Assembly: GCA_916610825.1 (NCBI GenBank) | Contig: OU744448.1 | Location: 23,663,032 to 23,727,031, forward strand | Origin: Haliclystus octoradiatus | Lineage: Eukaryota; Cnidaria; Staurozoa; Stauromedusae; Haliclystidae | Direction: 5' to 3' | Length of the DNA stretch: 64,000 bases | Shown: piece after piece, positions 11,917-22,911 of the stretch | Position numbering within the stretch: the stretch's first letter is position 1 | How the letters are laid out: each line of letters starts with the position of its first letter | Notes under the pieces: model-generated | The model's database searches: none | The model's input: only the letters and a program-made list of their open reading frames with translations | Told to the model about the DNA's origin: nothing | Translations under genes and position numbers: made by a program

Positions 11917-14040
11917 ATTGATTGATTGATTGTTTATTAAGTCAAATTTTTGCAGCCGCATAAGGCTGAATTACAATTTACTTTACATTTATTTAAGGGC
12001 CATTTACACTGCAGCAAGAAAGGCACGGTACTCGTCAATTAACACTCGAGGTGTTAACAAGAATGCGGCCCGTGCTGTTTTTTTTCAGGGTTTACACAGC
12101 TTATTAAAAACTGTTTTCAAGATCGCCCGTGCCTATTTTTACGCGGGCCGAGATTGAAAACTTACAAACTGAATTATAGGTTTCTCGTTATTTAATGGTT
12201 TTACAGGGGAAATTCGATAAATTGAGATTCAATTATGTTAAATAACTTGTAAGGATTCCGTTGAACTGAAAATCACTATGTTTTTCATCAATTATGATAT
12301 TTAAATTTTTGTTACATTCCTATCTCCATTGAGCAAAATTCAAATACATTTGGGTTAGTCTTTCACCTCCTGAACATGCTACCACGCCAGATCAGTATTT
12401 CTGTGACAAAAGACACATCTAAATTTACGCTCCGCACTCGTAGTTACAATTTGCATAATTAAACCTTATACTACAGAAACTTCATTAATTTTCAAAAGAA
12501 ATACGTAACAAAATATGCTCAATGTGCTTATCTAGCTTTGGTAATCTTTAGTCTGTTACTGATTTTATTAGAAAACCTCAGAATTCCACTGTAAAGAGAA
12601 GCAACTTCTACGATGACGTCATAATTACTGCAAAACGGCACGGTGCCCACTTTTTGAGCGGGCCGAGACTACCTCGAGAAATGATCTCGGCCCGATCAAA
12701 ATAGTAGGCACGGTGCAGCTTTTCAATGTCTGAAAAAGCCGTTTAGACAGTGTTTTTGCTTGGCCCGTGCTCAAAAACACTTGACACCTTCACACCTTTG
12801 ATGTGTTAATTGACGAGTACCGTGCCTATTTTGCTGCAGTGTAAATGGCCCTTTAATATTTACATTATAGACAAGATAAGGATTGAATTTACAATTTCAG
12901 TTGTAGGACTTTAAATTTGATACTTAAAATAATAGTAAAATATATGTGCTAAAAATAATGTTAAAAATTATTCCTGATTTATATTTATATATACAATTAA
13001 TCATTTTGTTTTAAAATTGGAGCTCTGGTGAATGATAAAAGTCTGTGAATGTCTCTTGGTGTTACATTTTAACAAATTAAAGTAGTGTTTATTACGAGTA
13101 TTCACCGTGCTGTTGTTTCTAGGTGGTAATATGTTATGTAGCTTATGGCTTTCGTTTTCTATGATGTCAAGAAAGAGCTTCTCACATATTGCTCCTCTAC
13201 GCTCTGAAAGTTTTTCCAAGGATAACAGAGTGAGTGCTTCGCTATATCTCAAATCTGGCCTTATAATCTTCATTGCTCTTTTTTGAAGTTTTTCTATGTC
13301 ATTTGACAGATATTCAGTTAAAGCGTTATAGAAAAGAGCACATGCGTACTCAGCAACTGGGCGGATGCATGTTTTGTAGAAAATTATTAAATCATTGGTC
13401 GATAGACCAGCTCTTTTGAGTTGTCTAAAGAAATATAGACGTTTAGCTACTTTCTTACAGATGTTTTCTACATGAGCGTTCCATTTTAAGTCATGTGATA
13501 CCGTAACTCCAAGTAATTTACATGTAGAGACAGTTTCTACCTCTTTATTATTGATGGTGATAGGTAGTATAGCTTGTTGGTTTCTACTAAAAGATATCTT
13601 CATTTCGCTACATTTCTTCTCGTTCAGCTGAAAACCATTTGCGTCCACCTTTTGAACAAGCTCATTCACAAACTGCTGCATCTGGCTTTGATCACTCTTC
13701 TTCACTGACTCTGATAATGTGGTGTCTTCCACATACTTCCACTAGGATGCATTGCTAACTGTAAGGTCGTTGATCATTATGAGGAATAGCCATGGCCCCA
13801 GTTTGGTCCCTTGTGGAACGCCTGCTGGCACGTATCCCCACTCAGAAATGCAATAATTTCCAAATTTTACTCTTTGTTTTCGATTTTTCAAGAAATCCAA
13901 GATCCAATTTTTCATAATAAACTCCTGAACAATAAGTCCACTGTAGCTGTGCAATTTATAAGCATTTTAATTAACATTTTATTATTTCCAAGGGCCTTTA
14001 TAAAAATACATCCATGTCATTCTAAACCTGTTTACATTAA
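11917..14040 (-). mobile_element. 5'-truncated, degenerate LINE with an (AATC)n tail, split by a MITE
   Basis: The minus strand carries the C-terminal part of a non-LTR reverse transcriptase in two pieces. The upstream piece (about 13742-14040) contains the finger/palm motif AGVPQGTKLGPWLF. The downstream piece (13001-13732) contains the thumb and C-terminal region (LLGVTVSHDLKWNAHVENI, then FYKTCIRPVAEYACALF). A stop codon separates them, and the catalytic box reads YVED instead of YxDD, so it is dead. The 3' end is the direct repeat (ATTG)n on the plus strand at 11917-11932, preceded by a small stem-loop (gcagccgcataaggctg). The MITE at 11996-12852 interrupts its 3' untranslated region. Confidence 0.8.
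11996..12852. mobile_element. MITE with 50-bp terminal inverted repeats and TTA duplication (PIF/Harbinger-like)
   Basis: The ends are near-perfect inverted repeats over about 50 bp (AGGGCCATTTACACTGCAGC at each end), flanked by TTA on both sides (11993-11995 and 12853-12855). A 3-bp TWA duplication is typical of PIF/Harbinger elements. Internal copies of gcacggt/accgtgc and cggcccg/cgggccg in both orientations look like transposase-binding repeats. It has no transposase gene. It is inserted in the 3' part of the LINE at 11917-14040, so it is the younger of the two. Confidence 0.8.
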
Positions 14041-14742
14041 AATAATAGCAGCGGCGACGATCGTCGGAACACCATGACAACAGAGAAACGGACACCTACT
14101 TGACAAAAAGAACGACACTGGCGTTGTAAATATCCTACTTTTTTGTAGATAATCGTTAATATTTCTTAATACAATAAAAATCCAGGATAAATATTGGCGC
14201 AGCTCGCTGTTTGGATGATGACGATCATTTTAAGCTATAGTTTGTCACATTTCATAGATTAATAAATGCGTGAAAAGAACACATACATACGCACAGGCAC
14301 GCACGGATCTCTATTTGAATATAGATTGAAGTAAAGTCTATTACAAGTTTAAAAGCTCTAGTTTAGAGACATGCTGATTTTTCTTTAAGATAAGGAGCGG
14401 TACAAGCACTATGGACGACATTGTATTAGCATTCACAAGAGCGATGCGCATACGAGGCGAATGAAAGCGAAAAATTATAAGGCAGATTTCAGCCGTTTTA
14501 TACCTTATACAGCCCTAATCAGATCACATGAAGTGGCGTTATAAAGCTCCAGAAATGCATCACATATCACGACTTGATCAACTCGGCCCGGGGCTCGGCC
14601 GGTGATTTCAGACTTTTTGATGTCTAGTTCATTATGTCCCATAATGCAAAACTCCTCTTTACATGAATCGGAACATGACATCATATTGCATAGAAATTGT
14701 TTGATATTTTCTATAATTAAGTTTGATTTTGAAGCCTCTTAC
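14041..14742. other. Intron stretch between the LINE and the EGF exon
   Basis: About 700 bp with the decayed duplicate of the 11.7-kb sequence at 14198-14275. Otherwise no recognised feature. Confidence 0.5.
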
Positions 14743-14871
14743 CAACGCATGTCTTTCCGTCAGCCTGTAGGCTGTATCCTTGATTACATGAACATTTGTA
14801 GCTTCCTATATTATTCGTGCAAATTCCAACTGAGTTATCACAAGGTTTGAGCTCAGTACATTCGTTGATAT
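14743..14871 (-). CDS. Calcium-binding EGF exon 5
   Basis: 129-bp phase 1-1 exon with acceptor (atcatag) above 14871 and donor (gtaaga) below 14743. It reads [42 protein letters not shown]: six cysteines, a calcium-binding start and a complete hydroxylation consensus. It is the most canonical member of the array. Confidence 0.94.
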
Positions 14872-15069
14872 CTATGATTAAAAATGAAATAAAAATTATT
14901 TTTTTAGCTGAAAACATTGCACACACAAATTACTAAATGACACGTTATAATTGCTGGGATTATTAAATCTATATAAAATTCAGCCCAGTCAGATTGCTTA
15001 TTTTTAACAGCCGTAGTCATCATTAATCAATTTTCTAAAAATATGACTTCGTAATCGAACGTAGTCCTG

Positions 15070-16362
15070 CAATTTGATTGCTTCAATGTTTTCACTTACT
15101 AAAATATCCTTGGATCAAATTTAAACTTCAAAACGTTCCACACTTCACTCATGTCTTCCAGCATTCCTCGTGTAGTACATTTAAATACAAACACGGAAAG
15201 TATGATGTTAACCTTTTTTCTAAAAGATGACGCGTAATCGAACGTAATGCCACGGCCAAATGAAGCCAACATTTTCACATCATTTAATACAATTTCGCAT
15301 CAATTTTGTGAAAATGCTGGCTTCATTTGGTCATCCAAACCAGCATTTTTCCAGCAATTTTACAACATCGATCGCGATGTTGTGAAAGTGCTGGCAAAAT
15401 GCTGGCTAGGAGGGCAAAGGAAGCCAACATTTTTACGCGTATTCGAACGTAAAGCCCCGGCCAAATGAAGCCAACATTTTGACATCATCAATCGCCGGTG
15501 CTGGCTAAATGCTGGCAAAATGCTGGCTGGGGTGGCCGAATGAAGCCAGCATTTTCAAAACATCCGGAGGCTGAAAGAAATTTCTGAAAGGAGAAATCAT
15601 CTTCGACGTCATTTGACTTAGATTTTTGATTTATTCAAATTGTTCTCGTTCAATAATATATTTCTTTTTGGTTGTCCTTCCTTGCTCTTCTTCGTGGGCA
15701 ATTTTAAGTTAAACCTCATTACATTTTCTTAATCAGTCTCTGTTGAATAACATCTTTCTTTGTCATTTTAAAAACTGTGTCTTCCATCGCAGAAATATTA
15801 AAATCACTTGAGAATTTCGAGTAAAGAGCGAAAAATGCTACAGAAAACGTCAAACTTTAGTATTTATATTTTTCGACTCTACTAAATGATAAATCAAATT
15901 TTCATGGCAAGACTTTTGCGCCAAACTGTTGTCATTACGGGACTAACTAAAAGCATTACGTAATCATCAGGCTCTATGTTGTGAAAATGCTGGGCAAATG
16001 CTGGCTGGGGTCGCCAAATGAAGCCAACATTTTTCACAACATCGAAGTTGTGAAAAAGCTGGAAAAATGTTGGCTTCATTTAGCCGGGGCTTGATCCTGA
16101 AATTTGATTGGTTGGTCCATCTGTTTGGAAATACATGGTAAACATTTTTTTGGAAACTCCTGTCAAAATTTGTCAATAAAATTCTGTCAGATTCTCAAAC
16201 TTGAAGAAAAAATGGGAAACTGCAATGTATTACTAAAGAAATAATATCAAAAAGCTATCTTTCAAGAAAGACTATAACGCTTTGAAGGTTAAATTAGATC
16301 CAAGGATATTTTAGTAAGTGAAAACATTGAATTTAAATTGAATTTTAAATCATTAATTCATG
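15070..16362. mobile_element. Inverted-repeat element with an internal array of palindromic motifs, copy 1
   Basis: The ends at about 15084-15136 and 16276-16329 are inverted repeats (caatgttttcacttactaaa against tttagtaagtgaaaacattg). A partial second copy at 38835-39112 matches the right 280 bp in reverse orientation, including gatggaccaaccaatcaaat. The interior (15250-15560 and 15970-16090) is built from many copies, in both orientations, of gaagccaacatttt, aatgctggct and acaacatcga, so almost any segment can pair with another. Short open frames here are by-products of that repetition. Family not identified. Confidence 0.65.
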
Positions 16363-17197
16363 ATTCGAGCGACCTTCCGCAATATAAACAAACTTGATTG
16401 TGAAATTTGTTTTATTTTAGAAAAGGGTTACCACATATTTACAACAGGAAATGGCGAAATACACGAGTGCTTCCAATACCTCCCGACTCCCGAGTGTCAC
16501 TGGACAGAGTAAATGTAACTTGATGTAACTAAATATAAAAAGATATAGTATAGATAGATAAACCAAAGGCAGCTTGGCATCGAAAACAGGAAAATGTGCT
16601 GAATTTTGGTCACTCGCGGAGACTGAGCAGTTAATTTGAAAATATGGCGAAGACTTGGTAACACCCTTGGTAATACGATATATATTGGTTAATCAGTCCA
16701 AAGGGAATTCATACCATAATTAAAACTGTTGCAGAGTTTACAAACTGAGCATTCTTACATTCAAAATGGATGAATTTGTGTTTACTTATTGATGCACAGA
16801 TACTTATGAAATAATGAGAGGAAGCCCAGAAATCATTCGAATCAATTACAATGATATTGATATAGTAAGCTTCCCGGGGGTGACTTCCATTGTGCTTCGA
16901 CGGGGTTGTTCAAATGGAATCGTTTAGGGACGAATCACCATAAAAAATTCACCTCATGAAAAAGATATCACAGATATATTTTTACGAATGACAGTTCAAT
17001 CAGAAAAAAAAATTGAAAAAAAAATAGTAAAATTTGTTATGCAAGACATAAATATTGCAAGGGCGTCTAAAGGATACCTCAAAAATGTTTCATGACGAAG
17101 CATACTCTAAATTTTTTCTGGATTTAAACTCCTATTTCAATTGTAAGATGTATGTATAAGAAGACGTATCAAGATGTATTCTCTCATTTCAACATAC
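16363..17197. other. Intron stretch, nothing firm
   Basis: AT-rich. A motif at about 16398-16440 (attttagaaaagggttacca) recurs inverted near 37503-37550, suggesting another dispersed repeat, but I could not define its ends. Confidence 0.4.
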
Positions 17198-17320
17198 CGT
17201 CACAAGTTCTTTTATTTACATTCAATCTGAAACCATTTTTACAGGAACAAGAGAATGAACCAGGTCGATTGTTACAGTTTTGTTCACAGCCACCATTCAG
17301 TGTTGAACATTCATTGATAT
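17198..17320 (-). CDS. Calcium-binding EGF exon 4
   Basis: 123-bp phase 1-1 exon with acceptor (aacatcag) above 17320 and donor (gtatgt) below 17198. It reads [40 protein letters not shown]. Six cysteines, with the calcium-binding and hydroxylation consensus complete. Confidence 0.94.
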
Positions 17321-17859
17321 CTGATGTTTAAACGACATATTTTTTATGATTTATAAGATAGACTATATATTCGGGCGGGTCATTATAGTTATGCTGGAAT
17401 GTACTACATTTTGAAGCATGGAGATATTCAGTGTTCTGTAGGAGTTTAAAAACATATATAGAGATAGTCATTGATACGATCAATTTCTGTGACGGCTCCT
17501 GTCAGAATCGACATTTCAAAAAATTATTGGAATTCGTTTATTATCTAATGTAGAATTTTATTATCTTTTCAAATATTTAATTTATTTTTTTATATTTTGA
17601 GACCATATCTAATTTTCTTTATTAACACACATTAAAACGTTCAATAATTTCGTACTTTTTGCTGCCATACTGAACAGTTGCATTTTGCCACGATTGTTGA
17701 TTCTGGCATGAACCTTGTCATATATTAAATTTCAGTGGTCAAAAACTGCAGTGCAACACATAGATCAAAACAGTCAATGATGAATATTTACAATTAATTA
17801 TTCGTCTTGGCAAGTGACACATACGAATACGGATTGAAACAAAATTAGGCGACACATAC
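17321..17859. other. Intron, nothing recognised
   Basis: 539-bp AT-rich intron between two EGF exons. Confidence 0.6.
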
Positions 17860-17985
17860 CTTTGCAAGTTTTTTTATTTGAAGCTATAACATATCCAGAA
17901 TTACATGCACAAGCAAAACTACCAAGGCTATTCAAGCATCTTTGTTTGCATCCATTTAATGCAGGAACTGCACATTCATCAACAT
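17860..17985 (-). CDS. Calcium-binding EGF exon 3
   Basis: 126-bp phase 1-1 exon with acceptor (cctttgcag) above 17985 and donor (gtatgt) below 17860. It reads DVDECAVPALNGC, KQRCLNSLGSFAC, ACNSGYVIASNKKTC. Six cysteines, with the calcium-binding and hydroxylation consensus complete. Confidence 0.94.
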
Positions 17986-18597
17986 CTGCAAAGGAAGATA
18001 TGCATGTATAATAAATATGAAACAAGCTACAATAAAAAATATAATTATAAATGGATAAAGGAGTTCACCTATAGGCATTCCTGCCCGAAAGCCTTTAGGA
18101 GGATTTTGCTCGTGGCAGAGCAACCGTACTTCAGATTTGATCAACTTTGGTTCATACCAGTAAATGCCAACTCCGGACTTTATATTATTATCCAAAGGCA
18201 TGGCTTTATTTGAGCATCAAACATGAGTGTACTCCTCTGATGGCAGATAGAATGGTCCAGAGGAAATTGTATTGTCAAGCGTCGGTGTTCCGCTGCTTAT
18301 TGATAATCAAGGCCTATCTACCATGAAATCTGTGGAAATTTATCTGAAGAGTCGTGGTTTGGATCAGTAATGAGTATTTAAAATTATTGCACTTAATGAA
18401 AAGAGTCACTCCCGTCTACAAATAGAAGACTAGGAGAATGGTATGGGTGCCTTCGGTAGGGTGATACCATCACAATTATATTCAATTTGAGACATTAATT
18501 TTCGATGGATTAATGCAATTACAGTAGCTACATTATTGGTTTAGGCATGCAGTGTATGTGTGCAGAATACAGAACAAAATTAAACTTGCAAAATTAC
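17986..18597. other. Intron, nothing recognised
   Basis: 612-bp intron with no repeat or coding remnant that I can identify. Confidence 0.6.
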
Positions 18598-18741
18598 CTT
18601 CACATATTCGATCTCCTGAAGCTAAGGAATAACCATTGTTACACGTACAAGAAAAGCTTCCTGCAGAATTTGTGCATGTGGCACGACACGTAGAGCTTTG
18701 AGTTGCGCATTTACAAGGAGTAACATCACATTCATTGATAT
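18598..18741 (-). CDS. Calcium-binding EGF exon 2, with two extra cysteines
   Basis: 144-bp phase 1-1 exon with acceptor (tcattag) above 18741 and donor (gtaatt) below 18598. It reads DINECDVTPCKCATQSSTC, RATCTNSAGSFSC, TCNNGYSLASGDRIC. There are eight cysteines instead of six: the segment between Cys1 and Cys3 of the normal module is lengthened and carries an additional Cys pair (CKC, then STC). The extra pair may form a disulfide inside the loop. The calcium-binding and hydroxylation patterns are intact. Confidence 0.92.
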
Positions 18742-19064
18742 CTAATGAAAAACATCGAACAATCTTATTAAAAATTGGTTAGATGTCTCATAAGTGATTA
18801 ATTGGGAGCAACTGCAGGTAAATATTTATGAAAAAGCATTTAAAAAATTTTCACTGTAACAAGAATACAATTCATATAGCTAATGTGTACAAGTTTATAT
18901 ATTCATTCTTGATTCAAGAAACTTAAAAATCAGAGATTTCCAATTTAATAGTAAAATCAGGAATTGCTTCTGAAATACTCTCAAATCAGTCACTAGTTTA
19001 ATTCCTTGCACAAATCCTCGAAATGTATAGTTTAATATTGCCGTATTACCATTGTTGCTATTAC
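18742..19064. other. Intron, nothing recognised
   Basis: 323-bp intron between EGF exon 2 and the mucin-repeat exon. Confidence 0.6.
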
Positions 19065-21647
19065 CTATGCATTCTTCGTGTGTTGTTACATTGAATGTAG
19101 TTGGATGTGTTGCTATATTGGATGTAGCTGGATATGTTGTTACATCGGATGTAGTTGGATGTGTTGTTGCATTGGATGTAGTTGAATATGTTGCTACATC
19201 GGATGTAGTTGGATGTGTTGTTACATTGGATATAGTTGGATATGTTGCTACATCGGATATGGTTGGATGTGTTGTTAGATTGGATGTAGTTGGATATGTT
19301 GCTACATTGGATGAAGTTGGATATGTTGTTACATTGGATGTAGTTGGATATGTTGCTACATTGGATGAAGTTGGATATGTTGTTACATTGGATGTAGTTG
19401 GATATGTTGTTACATCGGATGTAGTAGGATATGTTGTTACATTGGATGAAGTTGGATATGTTGTTACATTGGATGAAGTTGGATATGTTGTTACATTGGA
19501 TGTAGTTGGATATGTTGCTACATCGGATATGGTTGGATGTGTTGTTAGATTGGATGTAGTTGGATGTGTTGTTACATTGGATGAAGTTGGATATGTTGTT
19601 ACATCGGATGTAGTAGGATATGTTGTTACATCGGATGTAGTTGGATGTGTTGTTGCATTGGATGTAGTTGGATATGTTGTTACATCGGATGTAGTTGGAT
19701 GTGTTGTTATATTGGATGTAGTTGGATATATTGCTAAATTGGATGTAGTTGGATATGTTGTTACATCGGATGTAGTAGGATATGTTGCTACATTGGATGA
19801 AGTTGGATATGTTGTTACATCGGATGTAGTTGGATATGTTGTTACATCGGATGTAGTAGGATATGTTGCTACATTGGATGAAGTTGGATATGTTGTTGCA
19901 TCGGATGTAGTTGGATATGTTGCTACATTGGATGAAGTTGGATATGTTGTTACATCGGATGTAGTTGGATGTGTTGTTACATTGGATATAGTTGGATATG
20001 TTGCTACATCGGATATGGTTGGATGTGTTGTTAGATTGGATGTAGTTGGATATGTTGCTACATTGGATGAAGTTGGATATGTTGTTACATTGGATGTAGT
20101 TGGATATGTTGCTACATTGGATGAAGTTGGATATGTTGTTACATTGGATGTAGTTGGATATGTTGTTACATTGGATGTAGTTGGATATGTTGTTACATTG
20201 GATGAAGTTGGATATGTTGTTACATTGGATGAAGTTGGATATGTTGTTACATTGGATGAAGTTGGATATGTTGTTACATTGGATGTAGTTGGATATGTTG
20301 CTACATCGGATATGGTTGGATGTGTTGTTAGATTGGATGTAGTTGGATGTGTTGTTACATTGGATGAAGTTGGATATGTTGTTACATCGGATGTAGTAGG
20401 ATATGTTGCTACATTGGATGAAGTTGGATATGTTGTTGCATCGGATGTAGTTGGATATGTTGCTACATTGGATGAAGTTGGATATGTTGTTACATCGGAT
20501 GTAGTTGGATGTGTTGTTACATTGGATATAGTTGGATATGTTGCTACATCGGATATGGTTGGATGTGTTGTTAGATTGGATGTAGTTGGATATGTTGCTA
20601 CATTGGATGAAGTTGGATATGTTGTTACATTGGATGTAGTTGGATATGTTGCTACATTGGATGAAGTTGGATATGTTGTTAGATTGGATGTAGTTGGATA
20701 TGTTGCTACATTGGATGAAGTTGGATATGTTGTTACATTGGATGTAGTTGGATATGTTGCTACATTGGATGAAGTTGGATATGTTGTTACATTGGATATA
20801 GTTGGATATGTTGCTACATCGGATATGGTTGGATGTGTTGTTAGATTGGATGTAGTTGGATGTGTTGTTACATTGGATGAAGTTGGATATGTTGTTACAT
20901 TGGATGAAGTTGGATATGTTGTTACATTGGATGTAGTTGGATATGTTGCTACATCGGATATGGTTGGATGTGTTGTTAGATTGGATGTAGTTGGATATGT
21001 TGCTACATTGGATGAAGTTGGATATGTTGTTACATTGGATGAAGTTGGATATGTTGCTACATCGGATATGGTTGGATGTGTTGTTAGATTGGATGTAGTT
21101 GGATGTGTTGTTACATTGGATGAAGTTGGATATGTTGTTACATTGGATGAAGTTGGATATGTTGTTACATTGGATGTAGTTGGATATGTTGCTACATCGG
21201 ATATGGTTGGATGTGTTGTTAGATTGGATGTAGTTGGATATGTTGCTACATTGGATGAAGTTGGATATGTTGTTACATTGGATGTAGTTGGATATGTTGC
21301 TACATTGGATGAAGTTGGATATGTTGTTACATTGGATGTAGTTGGATATGTTGTTACATTGGATGTAGTTGGATATGTTGTTACATTGGATGAAGTTGGA
21401 TATGTTGTTACATTGGATGAAGTTGGATATGTTGTTACATTGGATGTAGTTGGATATGTTGCTACATCGGATATGGTTGGATGTGTTGTTAGATTGGATG
21501 TAGTTGGACCTGTTGCTACATTGGATGTAGCTGGATGTGTCGTTATATTTGATGTCTTCTTGTACCCAATGCTGCACCCACATGAATATGTGCCTGGTAG
21601 ATTTGTACAAACTTGTTGACAAGGCTTACTAGCACATTCATCAATAT
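19065..21647 (-). CDS. Calcium-binding EGF exon 1 with about 90 Thr/Ser/Pro (mucin-like) repeats inserted before Cys6
   Basis: A single 2,583-bp phase 1-1 exon, with acceptor (atttcag) above 21647 and donor (gtaata) below 19065. Its first residues are DIDECASKPCQQVC, TNLPGTYSCGC, SIGYKKTSN, which supply Cys1-Cys5 of a calcium-binding EGF with a hydroxylation consensus. The frame then runs without a stop through about 90 nine-residue units, consensus TSNVTTYPT, with variants such as SSNVATYPT, TSDVTTYPT and TSNLTTHPT. It ends HEEC plus the usual phase-1 splice after Cys6. The repeat is therefore inside the Cys5-Cys6 loop. Thr/Ser/Pro density suggests O-glycosylation, and N-V-T or N-L-T makes many units N-glycosylation sequons. 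Two other frames are also open through the array but are not continuous with the EGF and lack the mucin composition. Confidence 0.92.
19085..21535. repeat. Tandem repeat, 27-bp unit, about 90 copies
   Basis: The unit on the plus strand is a variant of gttggatatgttgttaca plus ttggatgta. Variation is concentrated at a few positions (gtagtt/gaagtt, ttacat/ctacat, ttggat/tcggat, atatg/atgtg). A higher-order period is visible: at least 280 bp from 19861 are identical to those from 20401, a shift of 540 bp or exactly 20 units. This is the sign of recent unequal exchange. All changes keep the 27-bp length, so the coding frame is preserved. Confidence 0.97.
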
Positions 21648-22735
21648 CTGAAATTATTTTGGAACAAGTTAATAAACTAAATTAAATAATAATTACTAAT
21701 AACTTGTATCTATTTTGTAGTACCACATTCTAAAATTTGATTCGATAATATGCAATCTGTTTGGTTGCTCGACAATTCTGCATCCTCTAGCATCTTTGTA
21801 ATACAGCTGGCTGTTTATAATGTTAAGTTACATAAAACTAAATTTGTTTGTTTCTTTTTCGTCTGTTACTTATAGTCAATTAGACATCTCAATTGTCAAA
21901 AAATACAGATAATCCGCTACCTGGGAAATATCCATATTCGCTTATAATTCAACTTCTCGAATGAAACATCTGACAGCAGAAAAACATGTTTATGATTGCT
22001 ATTGCAGAACAATGTATTTTTAATTACCCATCCGCACAGTCATTAAAATACAATGATTTGTAATTTTCAATGATCATCTGCAAATTATTCTCAAAATTGG
22101 TCTTGGAATATTGGAACTAAATGTAATGAATAACCAGATTATCATTGTGATTTGGGCAGTGAATGATTAAATTTCATAAATTATATCAGTAACAATTCAT
22201 CAATTCATGTAATAATATCATAAGAGAACTTTACGGCTTATAGCTTATTCAATTCAATATAAATTAAGATTCTTATAAAACCAATGAATAGTGTTGGTTT
22301 ACATGAGCTAAAATGTGATATGTAGAACACTACATTAATATAAATGTTTCATCACGGCGGTAAATCTTTCCTCTTAATTTCTAATATATTTTATACCATT
22401 TATTATACATATAATCATCAGTGGTATACAAGGCTTCAAGACTTTCATCGATTGAGAATAGCCTCATTCGAAATAGTTTTTATTTCACAAGCAAACATAT
22501 CATTAATTTACACATGAAAATACGGCTTTTAATCAAACAGTCAGTTCCATTTGTTGCCGTGACAACATAATGTTTCCAAATTAATGCACAATAAGTTTCA
22601 AAATGCAAATTTAAAATCGGTGGAAAGATTTCAAGTACACATGAGAAAAGGATTTTTCAATTTGGCCGCCTGTAAACGGATATATTTCAAGTTTAATGTA
22701 CCCTATTTTCGATCATTCACTGTTTTACCACTAAA
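21648..22735. other. First part of a 15.1-kb intron, nothing recognised
   Basis: AT-rich, no exon with EGF-type cysteine spacing, no clear repeat. A piece at about 22690-22722 (taccctattttcgatcattc) resembles the interior of the foldback family. Confidence 0.5.
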
Positions 22736-22911
22736 CAAATAGTTTCCGTGAACTATGTTCTGATTGCACCACTCGAGTCACTTCAGGAGAAAACTCGAAG
22801 GCGAAACTTACTTGCCGAGGCGGCTCGTAATTTTCTGATGCCTTCTCGTTTTCTCCTTACGTGCCTCTTGTTGTGCTATCAGAGCATAGTTTACTGAAAG
22901 TAAAAACTATT
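22736..22911. repeat. Long hairpin (inverted repeat, about 65-bp arms)
   Basis: The arms at 22736-22800 and 22838-22911 are imperfect reverse complements (for example aggagaaaactcgaaggc against gccttctcgttttctcct, and aactatgttctga against tcagagcatagtt). It is most likely a palindromic miniature transposon. No coding content. Confidence 0.65.

Noticed and set aside
19085..21535. Could the regular array be a CRISPR or satellite array?
   Set aside because: There are no unique spacers between units and the array lies in frame inside an exon of an animal gene.
19052..21622. Two open frames of more than 850 codons, one on each strand (VGYVVTLDV-type and SNYIQCNNI-type repeats)
   Set aside because: They are by-products of a 27-bp repeat whose length is a multiple of three. 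Only the third reading, Thr/Ser/Pro-rich on the minus strand, is continuous with EGF residues and with splice sites at both ends.
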